Notes under the pieces: generated by a model
Databases searched by the model: none
What the model was told of the DNA's origin: nothing
The model's input: the letters and a program-made list of their open reading frames with translations, nothing else
Made by a program: the position numbers and the translations under genes
In this document: positions 1 to 7,071 of the stretch, piece after piece
Position numbering within the stretch: position 1 is the first letter of the stretch
How the letters are laid out: each line of letters opens with the position of its first letter
NCBI GenBank assembly: GCA_021205645.1
Contig: JAJPXE010000047.1
Coordinates: 1-8,510 of the forward strand
Reading direction: 5' to 3'
DNA length: 8,510 bases
Origin: Candidatus Gastranaerophilales bacterium
GTDB taxonomy: Bacteria; Cyanobacteriota; Vampirovibrionia; Gastranaerophilales; Gastranaerophilaceae

Positions 1-30
1 ATGAGCTGCTTTCGCAGCTCCCGCTCCCGC
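1..30. repeat. GC-rich hairpin fragment of the dispersed repeat family
   Basis: A perfect 7-bp hairpin (GAGCTGC, loop TTTC, GCAGCTC, positions 3-20) is followed directly by CCGCTCCCGC (21-30). The same ten bases occur at 3181-3190, where they also follow a perfect hairpin of quite different sequence. This looks like the edge of another copy of the GC-rich block seen at 3120-3238. The rest of the copy would lie outside the window. The arrangement is seen directly; membership of one family is inferred from the shared decamer and shared layout. Confidence 0.5.
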
Positions 31-71
31 ATGTCATTTTTTGGATTTTTCCGCACCCTCGAATATTAAAC

Positions 72-102
72 AGAAAAATCGGTCAGAAACATCTGACCGA
101 TT
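72..102 (-). terminator. Rho-independent terminator of the GGDEF/HD-GYP gene
   Basis: An 11-bp perfect stem (77-87 with 92-102) closes a 4-base loop. On the minus strand it is followed by a run of T, and it starts 23 bases beyond the stop codon at 125. The plus-strand side is also T-rich, so it could act in both directions. Confidence 0.85.
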
Positions 103-124
103 ATATTTTGTGTAGATAATCTCA

Positions 125-1972
125 CTAAATTTTTGTTACAAGTGACGGAGCAATCTGTATAAACTTCCTAACCAGAGCAGAGTCCCATTGTTTGCCCGCA
201 CCTTGAATTAAAATATCGCAAGCCGTTTCAAGTCCCAACCCTTTTCTATACGGTCTGTCACTGACCAGTGCGTGGAACGCATCCGCTACCGCTACAATTT
301 TTGCAGACAACGGTATCTGATTACCTTTTAATTTTTCAGGATAACCGCTTCCGTCTACACGTTCATGGTGGTATTTTACTATCGGAATTAAATCTCTCAA
401 CGCTTCATTCGGAGCTAACACTTTTTCAGCACCGATTACGGGATGCTGTTTCATTATATTCCATTCTTCATCAGACAGCTTATCGGGTTTTTTGAGTACG
501 TTTTCAGGGATACCGATTTTGCCGACATCATGGAGCAATGCTCCGAGTGATATACGCTCGACTTCATCTTCCGGAAGGTTTATAGCTCTTGCAAGAGCCT
601 CCGAATATCTTGAAACTGATGTTGAATGACCTTTTGTATAAGGGTCTTTTGCATCAATTGCACCTGCGAGTGATTTTGCTATCTCTGCAAGATGATTTTG
701 TGAGTGGATTTGTTCGGAGTTAAATTTTTGCAACAATTCTTCTTCAAAATTCACACCCATTTGAGAATGTCGTTTTGAGATGATTTCAGCATACGATTTC
801 AATGCGGCATCGTCCCAGAAGTTAAAATCCGTTGAGCTGATAATAGCCGACATACCGTCTTTATAACCTTTTGCCTGCGATATATACATTGCCTGCTCTG
901 CCAGTATCAAAAGTTTTTCCTGTTCTTTTGCACATTCCGGATAAGATGCAATCCCGACCGCAACCTTGACAGGACCTACATCATCAACAAAACAACAGGA
1001 AAGACTGTATGTGATATATTCTGCAATATATTTTGCATCTGATACATCCGTATTCGGTAAAATCATTGCTATTTCATCGCCGCCGTAGCGTCCTGCAACA
1101 TCCGTTTTCCTCAAGTTATGTTTAACTTTTTCGGCTACGAGTTTTATGACCTCATCACCCTTTATGTGACCGAGTTCTCTGTTAATTTTTGATATATTAT
1201 TAACATCTAACATTACAACAGAAAGTTTTGAATGTGTTTCTTCCGCTGTCTGAAGTTCTTTATTCAAGCATTCCTGAAAACCTCTGTGATTGTACAGCTG
1301 AGTTAACGTATCGGTATTAAAATGTTCCATGCTCTTTTCAATAAGGTCAAAATTTTCCATCACAAGAGCGATATGATTAGCAATAAAGTTGTACAATTTT
1401 TCGGTTGTATCGACGTATCTGTCAGCTATAAGCATTACACCGACACATTTATTGACGGAAATCATAGGGATTATGCTGACCTTGTGAGCATGAAAATATG
1501 AAATATTAAGAAAATCGACATTATCCTTTGTGATGATTTTTCTTGTATAAAAACATTGTGAAACAGGATTTGAGCTGTCGGAACCGAAAATTTTTGATGA
1601 GTATATATTATCCAGTTTATCAACCAGTTTGAGGTTAATACATTTAGAAGTTTCGTTAAACAGTCCGAAAGCGGTAAATGAGCAGTCCAGATACTGAGTC
1701 ATAATCTTATGTACAGCGAGGTAATAGGAATTAATATCTTTAACAGAGATAATATCAGCGATTTTGTCGACCATAGATTTATAATCGATATTAACTTTTT
1801 GTGCAGCAGAAACATTCGCCTGAGTGTTAACCTTGCGTGGTGTAGACGGCGGAGAAGCCAATGAATTAACCTTTGCAGCTAATTTAGCAGCTGAAAGCGG
1901 TGATGTCACGCCGGATTTATTATATGAAGAACCGGAACGATCTTCAAGTTTGTATGATTGATGCTGTTCCAA
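125..1972 (-). CDS. GAF-GGDEF-HD-GYP protein, putative c-di-GMP cyclase/phosphodiesterase
   Basis: A cytosolic signalling protein with no membrane segment. Residue numbers count from the upstream TTG at 1987. Residues 1-67 are a Ser/Ala/Asn-rich linker, about 68-215 a GAF-like sensor, about 224-380 GGDEF and about 430-615 HD-GYP. The GGDEF signature reads GGDEI (302-306), with the metal Asp261, Asn269, GH and Asp278 kept. The Asp that usually follows that Asn is Arg270. An inhibitory-site RxxD (293-296) sits exactly five residues before the signature. HD-GYP is complete: HDVGK (486-490) and HHERVDGSGYP (540-550). It should therefore hydrolyse c-di-GMP; cyclase activity is less certain. The frame is open from a TTG at 1987 that has no ribosome site and falls at the predicted transcription start. 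I prefer the TTG at 1972, six bases after AGG. Transcribed alone, divergently from the 2334 gene. Confidence 0.93.
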   Translation of the reverse strand: MEQHQSYKLEDRSGSSYNKSGVTSPLSAAKLAAKVNSLASPPSTPRKVNTQANVSAAQKVNIDYKSMVDKIADIISVKDINSYYLAVHKIMTQYLDCSFTAFGLFNETSKCINLKLVDKLDNIYSSKIFGSDSSNPVSQCFYTRKIITKDNVDFLNISYFHAHKVSIIPMISVNKCVGVMLIADRYVDTTEKLYNFIANHIALVMENFDLIEKSMEHFNTDTLTQLYNHRGFQECLNKELQTAEETHSKLSVVMLDVNNISKINRELGHIKGDEVIKLVAEKVKHNLRKTDVAGRYGGDEIAMILPNTDVSDAKYIAEYITYSLSCCFVDDVGPVKVAVGIASYPECAKEQEKLLILAEQAMYISQAKGYKDGMSAIISSTDFNFWDDAALKSYAEIISKRHSQMGVNFEEELLQKFNSEQIHSQNHLAEIAKSLAGAIDAKDPYTKGHSTSVSRYSEALARAINLPEDEVERISLGALLHDVGKIGIPENVLKKPDKLSDEEWNIMKQHPVIGAEKVLAPNEALRDLIPIVKYHHERVDGSGYPEKLKGNQIPLSAKIVAVADAFHALVSDRPYRKGLGLETACDILIQGAGKQWDSALVRKFIQIAPSLVTKI

Positions 1973-1989
1973 AATATACCTACACAATT

Positions 1990-1995
1990 ATTATA
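1990..1995 (-). promoter_or_regulatory. Candidate -10 box for the GGDEF/HD-GYP gene
   Basis: TATAAT on the minus strand (1995-1990) would start transcription near 1983, just before the preferred TTG at 1972, giving a very short leader. There is no good -35; the matching position is a run of T. The 12-bp perfect palindrome TTTAACGTTAAA (2001-2012) lies in the spacer and could be an operator. Confidence 0.4.
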
Positions 1996-2276
1996 CTATA
2001 TTTAACGTTAAAAAAAAATATTATTTGCCATTTTAATACAAATTATTAACAATATTTAAAGATTTGTTTACATTAATCTTGAGAAAATGATAATAGAGGC
2101 TGCGGTAAAAGCGTGGTTTTGCTCGCCTGAATAATTAAAAAGAAAAATTTTAATTTTGCCGAAAGCCCAATATTTCAATTTTTATTAAATCACGAGAAAC
2201 TAATTCAAATTATGTGTACAATGTTAATAGAAATAAATACAACCGGTTTATTATTCTAATATGTAACGAAATAGTT
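1996..2276. other. Divergent intergenic region, no gene found
   Basis: A strongly A+T-rich stretch between two divergent genes. Apart from the palindrome at 2001-2012 and a weak AATTAAAA/TTTTAATT hairpin (2133-2155), nothing distinctive is visible. The plus frame of the 2334 gene is open back to a GTG at 2214. That extension has no ribosome site and an atypical composition rich in Asn, Ile and Tyr, so I treat it as non-coding. No tRNA or riboswitch was recognised. Confidence 0.5.
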
Positions 2277-2282
2277 TATAAT
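2277..2282 (+). promoter_or_regulatory. Candidate -10 box for the 214-aa protein gene
   Basis: A perfect TATAAT would start transcription near 2289 and give a leader of about 45 bases before the TTG at 2334. No convincing -35 is present, so confidence is limited. An overlapping alternative is TTTACA (2285-2290) with TAAAAT (2309-2314), spacer 18. Confidence 0.35.
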
Positions 2283-2284
2283 TC

Positions 2285-2312
2285 TTTACATAAACTCATG
2301 TTTAGATGTAAA
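2285..2312 (+). repeat. Imperfect inverted repeat in the leader of the 214-aa protein gene
   Basis: TTTACATAAAC (2285-2295) and GTTTAGATGTAAA (2300-2312) are inverted around TCAT, with one two-base bulge (AG). It lies just downstream of the TATAAT candidate, so it could be an operator or a 5' stem-loop of the mRNA. The symmetry is seen; the role is a guess. Confidence 0.4.
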
Positions 2313-2320
2313 ATTCATAC

Positions 2321-2328
2321 AGGAGAGA
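2321..2328 (+). promoter_or_regulatory. Ribosome binding site that sets the TTG start at 2334
   Basis: AGGAGAGA, with AGGAG eight bases before TTG (2334-2336). It is the only good Shine-Dalgarno site near the 5' end of this frame, and it decides against the far-upstream GTG at 2214. Confidence 0.8.
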
Positions 2329-2333
2329 TAATA

Positions 2334-2978
2334 TTGGCAAACGGATACGATAATTTTGATAACACTGAAATGAATTTCAGAAAGGATGCGCTTATTCAGG
2401 AGCGTGTCGGTTTAGTGTCGACACACATGTATAAGCAGTTTTTGGATTATCAGAATGCCACCCGGAACACAGCCGAAGTATTCGCAGAGATAATACCGGA
2501 TATGAAAGCTGTTGTAGAGTCATTGAAAAAATCGTTTGCCACAAGAGGGATTACAACGCAGAACATATATGTGGAATATGATTCACAAAAAACTGTTGTA
2601 ACGATTAACATACTCTGGCACACAATAAGCCTAACGACAAGATGTAATTATGAGCCTCAGGCATTGTTCAGAGAAAAACAGCAGCCGCTGTTTTGCGGCA
2701 GGATTATGGCACTAAAAGGGGTTTATTCAGATATTATAAAAGGTGCAGACGACAAGAGCGAATGTATGAAACGTCTGCTTGATAATGAAATTGCCTCATT
2801 ATATGTTCCTGCCGACAAGATGCAAAATTCTGTATTTAAGATACGTCATTTATCGAACAGGGAATTTTTCCTTAATTCGCAGGATTCTGCCAAGGAGTTT
2901 GTATTAAAGGTTATAGAGATTGTATGCGGCGGCGGTGTGTATCACGAGGAAGGCACACGAAAGAGCTTTAATATTTAA
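2334..2978 (+). CDS. Hypothetical soluble protein, 214 aa
   Basis: I do not recognise this family. With the TTG start the product is 214 residues, with no signal peptide and no hydrophobic segment long enough to span a membrane, so it is probably cytosolic. Residues 11-70 look mostly helical and charged (RKDALIQERV, then a heptad-like stretch around 45-68). Residues 76-103 look like a beta-hairpin (IYVEYDSQKTVVTINILW). A mixed region follows, with Cys104, Cys121 and Cys144, then a final helix (184-198) and a CGGG turn near 198-201. The Cys spacing does not match a known metal motif. It is divergent from the c-di-GMP gene and followed by a repeat-rich region with a terminator-like hairpin at 3206-3238. 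Codon use resembles the neighbouring genes, and the frame is clean over 640 bases, so it is very likely a real gene of unknown function. Confidence 0.85.
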   Translation: MANGYDNFDNTEMNFRKDALIQERVGLVSTHMYKQFLDYQNATRNTAEVFAEIIPDMKAVVESLKKSFATRGITTQNIYVEYDSQKTVVTINILWHTISLTTRCNYEPQALFREKQQPLFCGRIMALKGVYSDIIKGADDKSECMKRLLDNEIASLYVPADKMQNSVFKIRHLSNREFFLNSQDSAKEFVLKVIEIVCGGGVYHEEGTRKSFNI

Positions 2979-3013
2979 ACATATAAGATAATGGAAAGCG
3001 AAAAATTGAAATA

Positions 3014-3100
3014 CATTTAGCCCTGCGGGTGAGGTGATGAACTTGCAAACTCCGGGACACAATTCATTTACCTATTCAGGTGAGGTGATTTCCTTGCGTG
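3014..3100 (+). repeat. Dispersed repeat copy A (about 1.7 tandem units) with built-in ribosome sites
   Basis: The tail of one unit (3014-3030) is followed by a 51-bp unit from 3031 and the start of another at 3082. Both begin with GAGGTGAT, which complements the usual 16S rRNA 3' end. Four bases after the first GAGGTGAT a TTG (3043) opens a 28-codon mini-ORF to the stop at 3129 (MQTPGHNSFTYSGEV...). The second GAGGTGAT also precedes a TTG (3094), in the same frame. GGTGAGG (3079-3085) is inverted at 3108-3114 (CCTCACC), so the end can form a hairpin. Copies B and C share the CAA-ACT-CCG-type core and the CATTTACC motif. Confidence 0.8.
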
Positions 3101-3119
3101 ATTACCTCCTCACCCTGCG

Positions 3120-3190
3120 GAGCAGATAGTGCCAACTGCTCTGCAGACCGTGTAAAACGCTGTGCGTTTTACACCCGCTGCCGCTCCCGC
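3120..3190. repeat. GC-rich double-hairpin block between repeat copies A and B
   Basis: Two stem-loops lie in series. GAGCAG (3120-3125) pairs with CTGCTC (3136-3141). An 11-bp perfect stem (3150-3160 with 3164-3174) encloses the 3-base loop TGT. CCGCTGCCGCTCCCGC (3175-3190) follows, and its last ten bases recur at 21-30 after a different hairpin. The base composition is far richer in G+C than the flanking DNA. No protein signal is visible; open frames across this block are by-products of its composition. Confidence 0.65.
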
Positions 3191-3205
3191 AAGCGCCCGC
3201 CCCGC

Positions 3206-3238
3206 TTCCCTCTCCCCAAAGGGAGAGGGGAACTTTTT
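3206..3238 (+). terminator. Terminator-like hairpin with T-run downstream of the 214-aa protein gene
   Basis: CCCTCTCCC (3208-3216) pairs perfectly with GGGAGAGGG (3221-3229) across a 4-base loop. A G-T and an A-T pair extend the stem to 3206/3231, and five T follow at 3234-3238. It could end transcription of the 2334 gene, but it sits about 230 bases past the stop and inside the repeat cluster, so it may simply be part of the repeat. Confidence 0.5.
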
Positions 3239-3244
3239 GCAGAT

Positions 3245-3310
3245 AAGGTGATAACCATGCAAACTCCGGAACATAAGTCATTTACCCCCGCCTGAGGTGA
3301 TAACCGCATG
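3245..3310 (+). repeat. Dispersed repeat copy B with a 12-codon mini-ORF
   Basis: AAGGTGAT (3245-3252) plus four bases leads to ATG (3257), which opens the mini-ORF MQTPEHKSFTPA, ending in TGA at 3293-3295. That TGA overlaps the next GAGGTGAT (3294-3301), which precedes ATG (3308) and a four-codon frame ending at TGA. The spacing between the two ribosome-site motifs is 49 bases, as in copy C and close to the 51 of copy A. The nucleotide match with A and C is clear over about 50 bases. Confidence 0.8.
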
Positions 3311-3365
3311 GATTTTAGCTGATGTTCTATCCAAATCCGGTTAAATGGCGAAATAATCCGGTAGT

Positions 3366-3402
3366 ATAAAAACATAGGTCGGGGTTTTAACCCCGACCTA
3401 TG
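3366..3402 (-). terminator. Rho-independent terminator of the hydCBA operon
   Basis: A 12-bp perfect stem (3373-3384 with 3391-3402) encloses the loop TTTTAA, whose ends can pair further. It is followed on the minus strand by five T (3372-3368). It begins 34 bases beyond the hydA stop. This is the strongest terminator in the window. Confidence 0.93.
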
Positions 3403-3435
3403 CCAAATATCTCATAGCGAAAATGCAGATATGCA

Positions 3436-5190
3436 CTATCCTCCGACACTTATATAGCAATTTTTTCGCTTGTCTGAATATGTCGTGTGCAGTAATTCAT
3501 GCGCTTTGTGTGAATTAGGTTTCTCAAGATGTTTGTCATACAAATCCTTGATTTCAGGATTTTCATGTGATTTTCTCCACTGACCTTTTTCATCATCCTG
3601 ATACAGACCCCCGGCACGTTTTTCCTTGATAGAGGAGTCATCACAGCTAATCGGTTGACCGCCGCCGTTTATACATCCCCCCGGGCATGCCATTACTTCT
3701 AAAATCTGATAATCCGCCTCTCCGGATTTTATTTCACGGATACATTTCTCCGCCTCTTTCAAGGTGTTGACTATTTTTACTTTTAATTTCTTACCTTTAA
3801 GGTCAAGTTCAACCGTTTTAACACGTTTTGTTCCTCTCATATCATCAATAACGACATTTTTAAGCTCTTCGCCCGTAACAACTTCATAAGCGGTTCTCAC
3901 GGCAGCTTCGGCGACACCGCCTGACACGCCGAATATCGTTCCCGCACCGGTATATTTCCCGAACGGCGAATTCGCAGGCTCACCTTTTATACGTTTAAAA
4001 TCTACACCTGCAGATTTAATCATTTTACAGATTTCCTGTGTTGTGAGAACGTAGTCTATTTCATAACTTCCGTCAGGACGTTTGAATTCTTCTCTCAACG
4101 CTTCGGCTTTCTTTGCAGTACAAGGCATTATCGAAACGCTTACAAGGTTTTCACCGGTAATATCTTCGTAATATTTCGGCAGATATTCTCTTATAATTGC
4201 TCCCATCATACCCTGCGGCGATTTACAGCTGGAAAGGTGTTCAAGCATATCAGGATGTTTTAATTCCAAAAATCTAACCCAACCCGGACAGCACGATGTG
4301 AACAGAGGGAGTTTACCCCCGTTTTGAAGCCTTGAAACAAACTCATTAGCCTCCTCCATTATTGTTAAGTCGGCGGAAAAGTTTGTGTCAAATACTAAAT
4401 CAAACCCGACTGCCCGAAGAGCTGCATTTAATTTATCCGTAGAGTTTTCTCCCGGCTCAAATCCGAATAATTCGCCGACCGCAACTCTGACTGACGGTGC
4501 AAATTGAACAACAACTTTTTTCTCAGGATTGTTTATTGCATCCCAGACTTTGTCAACCTGCGATTTTATGGTAATAGCTCCGGTCGGACAAACAGCCGCA
4601 CACTGACCGCAGTTAACACATTCGCTGTCAGAGAGAGATTTTCCTGCCATAGGTTGAACCAGTGTGTTACTGCCGCGGTTTGCAAAACCTAACACACGGA
4701 GTCCCTGATGCTCTTCACAAGCTCTGACACACGCGCCGCAAAGGATACATTTATCAGCATCTCTGACCAGCGCATCCGAATTGTCATCAACAGTGTGAAA
4801 CTCGTCCTTTTCTGCATATCTGATACGTTTTATACCGTATTCTTCACAATATTTTTGCAGCTCACAATTCCCTGACTTATCACAGGTTAAACATTCCTTA
4901 TTATGGTTTGCAAGCAAAAGTTCCAGAACTGTTTTGCGAATACGTCTTGTTTTTTCCGTGTTTAAGTGGATTTTAATACCGTTTTCAGGCGGCATTGTGC
5001 AGGAGGATTGAATACCTCTGCCCTCAACTTCTACAACGCACATTCTACAGGCACCAAACGACGTTAAATCAGGTCTGTAACAGAATGTCGGGACATTCAT
5101 TCCCGCTTTTCTTATTACTTCAAGGAGATTAGGCTCGTCTGTGAACTCTACTTCTTTTCCGTCTATAAATAATGTTTTTTTATTAGTCAT
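3436..5190 (-). CDS. hydA: [FeFe] hydrogenase catalytic subunit HydA
   Basis: The catalytic subunit of a trimeric NAD/ferredoxin-linked [FeFe] hydrogenase: reversible H+/H2 conversion in the cytoplasm. Domains in order: N-terminal [2Fe-2S] plant-ferredoxin fold (Cys37, 48, 51, 64); NuoG-like His-Cys [4Fe-4S] site (His96, Cys100, 103, 109); two [4Fe-4S] ferredoxin motifs (Cys148/151/154/158 and 191/194/197/201); then the H-cluster domain. All three signatures are intact: TSCCPGW (298-304, with proton-relay Cys300), MPCTAKKAE (355-363), and E498-x-M-x-C502...C506 followed by GGGQP. The small-subunit-type tail ends with HELLHTTY (564-571). The length of 584 residues suits the M3-type enzymes of bifurcating complexes. 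It starts at ATG, eight bases after AGAGGA and 17 bases after hydB, as the last gene of the operon. The co-transcribed NuoE/NuoF-like partners support an electron-bifurcating role. Confidence 0.97.
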   Translation of the reverse strand: MTNKKTLFIDGKEVEFTDEPNLLEVIRKAGMNVPTFCYRPDLTSFGACRMCVVEVEGRGIQSSCTMPPENGIKIHLNTEKTRRIRKTVLELLLANHNKECLTCDKSGNCELQKYCEEYGIKRIRYAEKDEFHTVDDNSDALVRDADKCILCGACVRACEEHQGLRVLGFANRGSNTLVQPMAGKSLSDSECVNCGQCAAVCPTGAITIKSQVDKVWDAINNPEKKVVVQFAPSVRVAVGELFGFEPGENSTDKLNAALRAVGFDLVFDTNFSADLTIMEEANEFVSRLQNGGKLPLFTSCCPGWVRFLELKHPDMLEHLSSCKSPQGMMGAIIREYLPKYYEDITGENLVSVSIMPCTAKKAEALREEFKRPDGSYEIDYVLTTQEICKMIKSAGVDFKRIKGEPANSPFGKYTGAGTIFGVSGGVAEAAVRTAYEVVTGEELKNVVIDDMRGTKRVKTVELDLKGKKLKVKIVNTLKEAEKCIREIKSGEADYQILEVMACPGGCINGGGQPISCDDSSIKEKRAGGLYQDDEKGQWRKSHENPEIKDLYDKHLEKPNSHKAHELLHTTYSDKRKNCYISVGG

Positions 5191-5207
5191 TTTTCATATC
5201 CTCTTAT

Positions 5208-7070
5208 TTAATTTAACTCAATAGCCTTAAACGGACAATTATTCAAGCAGGCTTCACATTTAATACATTTTTCCTGATTGATGTGATGCGGCTGTTTGAC
5301 CGTTCCCTCAATAGCACCGACAGGACAGGTTCTTGCACATTTTGTACAGCCTTTGCATTTTTCTTCGTTAATAACGACAGTTTTCATAGCCGTACAAACT
5401 CCTGCCGGACATTTTTTATCGACAATATGAGCTATATATTCGTCCTTGAAGTATTTCAAAGTAGAGAGCACCGGATTAGGAGCGGTTTTGCCCAGTCCGC
5501 ACAATGAGCCGTCTTTAACGGTATGTGCAAGCTCTTCCAACAACTCTAAATCTGCAAGCTCGCCTTTGCCTTGAACTATTTTTTCAAGTATTTTAAGCAT
5601 ATTTTTTGTACCCTCTCTGCAAGGTACACATTTGCCGCAGCTTTCGTTTTTGGTAAAGTTCATAAAGAACCTTGCGACTTCAACCATACAGGTGTTTTCA
5701 GCCATAACAACAAGTCCGCCCGAACCGACCATTGCGCCTGCTTTTATCAGGCTGTCATAGTCCATCGGCAAATCAAGATGTTCTTCCGTCAGACAACCGC
5801 CGGACGGTCCGCCGATTTGAACCGCTTTGAACTTTTTCCCGCCGCGTATGCCGCCGCCGATATCAAAGATTATTTCTCTCAAGGTTGTTCCCATTGGAAC
5901 TTCGATAAGCCCGGTGTTATTAACCTCACCGGTCAGGGCGAAAGTTTTAGTACCTTTTGATGTTTCAGTACCCATTTTTGCAAACCAATCCGCACCGTTG
6001 AGCATGATAACGGGAACATTTGCAAGAGTTTCAACATTATTAATCAAAGTAGGTCTGCCAAATAGTCCTTTGTTAGCAGGAAATGGCGGTTTTGGTCTTG
6101 GCATGCCTCTTTCACCCTCAATTGAGGCTATCAAGGCTGTTTCTTCTCCGCAAACAAACGCACCTGCACCCTCTTTGATATGCAGGTTAAATGAGAAACT
6201 GCTGCCCATGATATTTTCACCTAAGAAATTACGTTCTTCAGCATCTTTTATAGCTTTTCTCAATCGTTTGATAGCAAGCGGATATTCTGCTCTTACGTAA
6301 ATATAGCCCTCATCGGCACCGATTGCAAAAGCTGCTATCGCCATACCTTCAAGGAGTTTATGCGGGTCGCCCTCCATAATACTTCTGTCCATAAAAGCTC
6401 CGGGGTCACCCTCATCACCGTTACAAACAACATAGGACTTACCGCCTTTGTTTGCTGCCGTAAATCTCCATTTTCTGCCGGTAGGGAACCCTCCGCCCCC
6501 TCTGCCCCGGAGCCCTGATTTTTCAATTGTCTCTATTACGGCATCAGGATTGTTTTCTTCCAAAATACGTGCCAGTGCTTCATAACCCCTTACCGCAATC
6601 GCTTCATCAATACATTCTGCATTAATGTGTCCGCAATTGGCAAGTGCTGTCCTTGTTTGTTTTGCATAGAAATTAATATTTTCGTTTTTAAATACGTGTT
6701 CCCCGGATTGAGGGTCGGTATAGAGCAGTCTTTCTACCGGCTTTCCGTTTTTGATGTGGCTTTCATAGATTTCTTCGACATCTTTATATCTTACTTTGAC
6801 GTAAGTAACGTGCATATCAGGTATGATAACGAGAACTCCCTGTTCGCAGAAGCCGTGGCAGCCGGTCGGAACGATTGTCATTTTGTCATAATCCGTCAGG
6901 ACGGAAACATCAGCACCCAGTTCTTTAAATCTTTCTATAACACCGAGTGAGCCGTTTGCAACACAACCCGTTCCGGCACAAACAAGAACTCTCAGCCCCT
7001 GTTTGCCGGCAATTTCCTGAGCTTTTTTCTGTTCCTCTTTAATATCAATATTCAAGCTTGTTTTTTCCAT
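5208..7070 (-). CDS. hydB: Bifurcating hydrogenase NuoF-like subunit HydB
   Basis: The flavoprotein subunit, which binds NAD(H) and FMN and passes electrons to HydA and ferredoxin. Domains: a thioredoxin-like [2Fe-2S] domain (Cys31, 36, 71, 75); the NuoF core with FMN loop GRGGGGFPTGRKW (189-201) and a nucleotide-binding Gly-rich stretch GAGAFVCGEETALIASIEG (301-319); the [4Fe-4S] site ESCGKCVPC (Cys478, 481, 484) completed by Cys524; and a C-terminal pair of ferredoxin motifs (Cys572/575/578/582 and 602/605/608/612). The 620-residue length and the extra N- and C-terminal cluster domains match HydB of trimeric bifurcating hydrogenases rather than plain complex I NuoF. It starts at ATG one base after the hydC stop, with GAGGA inside the hydC end, so translational coupling is likely. 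Confidence 0.97.
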   Translation of the reverse strand: MEKTSLNIDIKEEQKKAQEIAGKQGLRVLVCAGTGCVANGSLGVIERFKELGADVSVLTDYDKMTIVPTGCHGFCEQGVLVIIPDMHVTYVKVRYKDVEEIYESHIKNGKPVERLLYTDPQSGEHVFKNENINFYAKQTRTALANCGHINAECIDEAIAVRGYEALARILEENNPDAVIETIEKSGLRGRGGGGFPTGRKWRFTAANKGGKSYVVCNGDEGDPGAFMDRSIMEGDPHKLLEGMAIAAFAIGADEGYIYVRAEYPLAIKRLRKAIKDAEERNFLGENIMGSSFSFNLHIKEGAGAFVCGEETALIASIEGERGMPRPKPPFPANKGLFGRPTLINNVETLANVPVIMLNGADWFAKMGTETSKGTKTFALTGEVNNTGLIEVPMGTTLREIIFDIGGGIRGGKKFKAVQIGGPSGGCLTEEHLDLPMDYDSLIKAGAMVGSGGLVVMAENTCMVEVARFFMNFTKNESCGKCVPCREGTKNMLKILEKIVQGKGELADLELLEELAHTVKDGSLCGLGKTAPNPVLSTLKYFKDEYIAHIVDKKCPAGVCTAMKTVVINEEKCKGCTKCARTCPVGAIEGTVKQPHHINQEKCIKCEACLNNCPFKAIELN

Positions 7071-7071
7071 A

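Noticed and set aside
2214..2333. 40-codon N-terminal extension of the 214-aa protein from GTG 2214
   Set aside because: There is no ribosome site, the codons are random-looking and A+T-rich, and it would span the TATAAT candidate and the inverted repeat. The TTG at 2334 has a strong AGGAG.
3098..3295. Open frame of 65 codons on the plus strand across the repeat cluster
   Set aside because: It runs through GC-rich hairpins and ends with the mini-ORF of repeat copy B. It has no ribosome site at its own start and the composition of repeat DNA.
3014..3310. CRISPR array
   Set aside because: There are only two same-strand copies here. They are separated by a structured GC-rich block, no regular spacers are present, and a third copy lies inverted 5 kb away.
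3014..3310. Insertion sequence or MITE with a transposase
   Set aside because: There is no transposase frame, and no clear terminal inverted repeats or target duplications can be identified. I keep it only as a dispersed repeat.
3169..3375. Open frame of 68 codons on the minus strand
   Set aside because: It overlaps the operon terminator, repeat copy B and the GC-rich block, and has no ribosome site. It is a by-product of the repeats.
5571..6300. Plus-strand frames of 129 and 157 codons inside hydB
   Set aside because: They lie antisense to a strongly conserved NuoF core with all cofactor motifs; they are shadows of the real gene.
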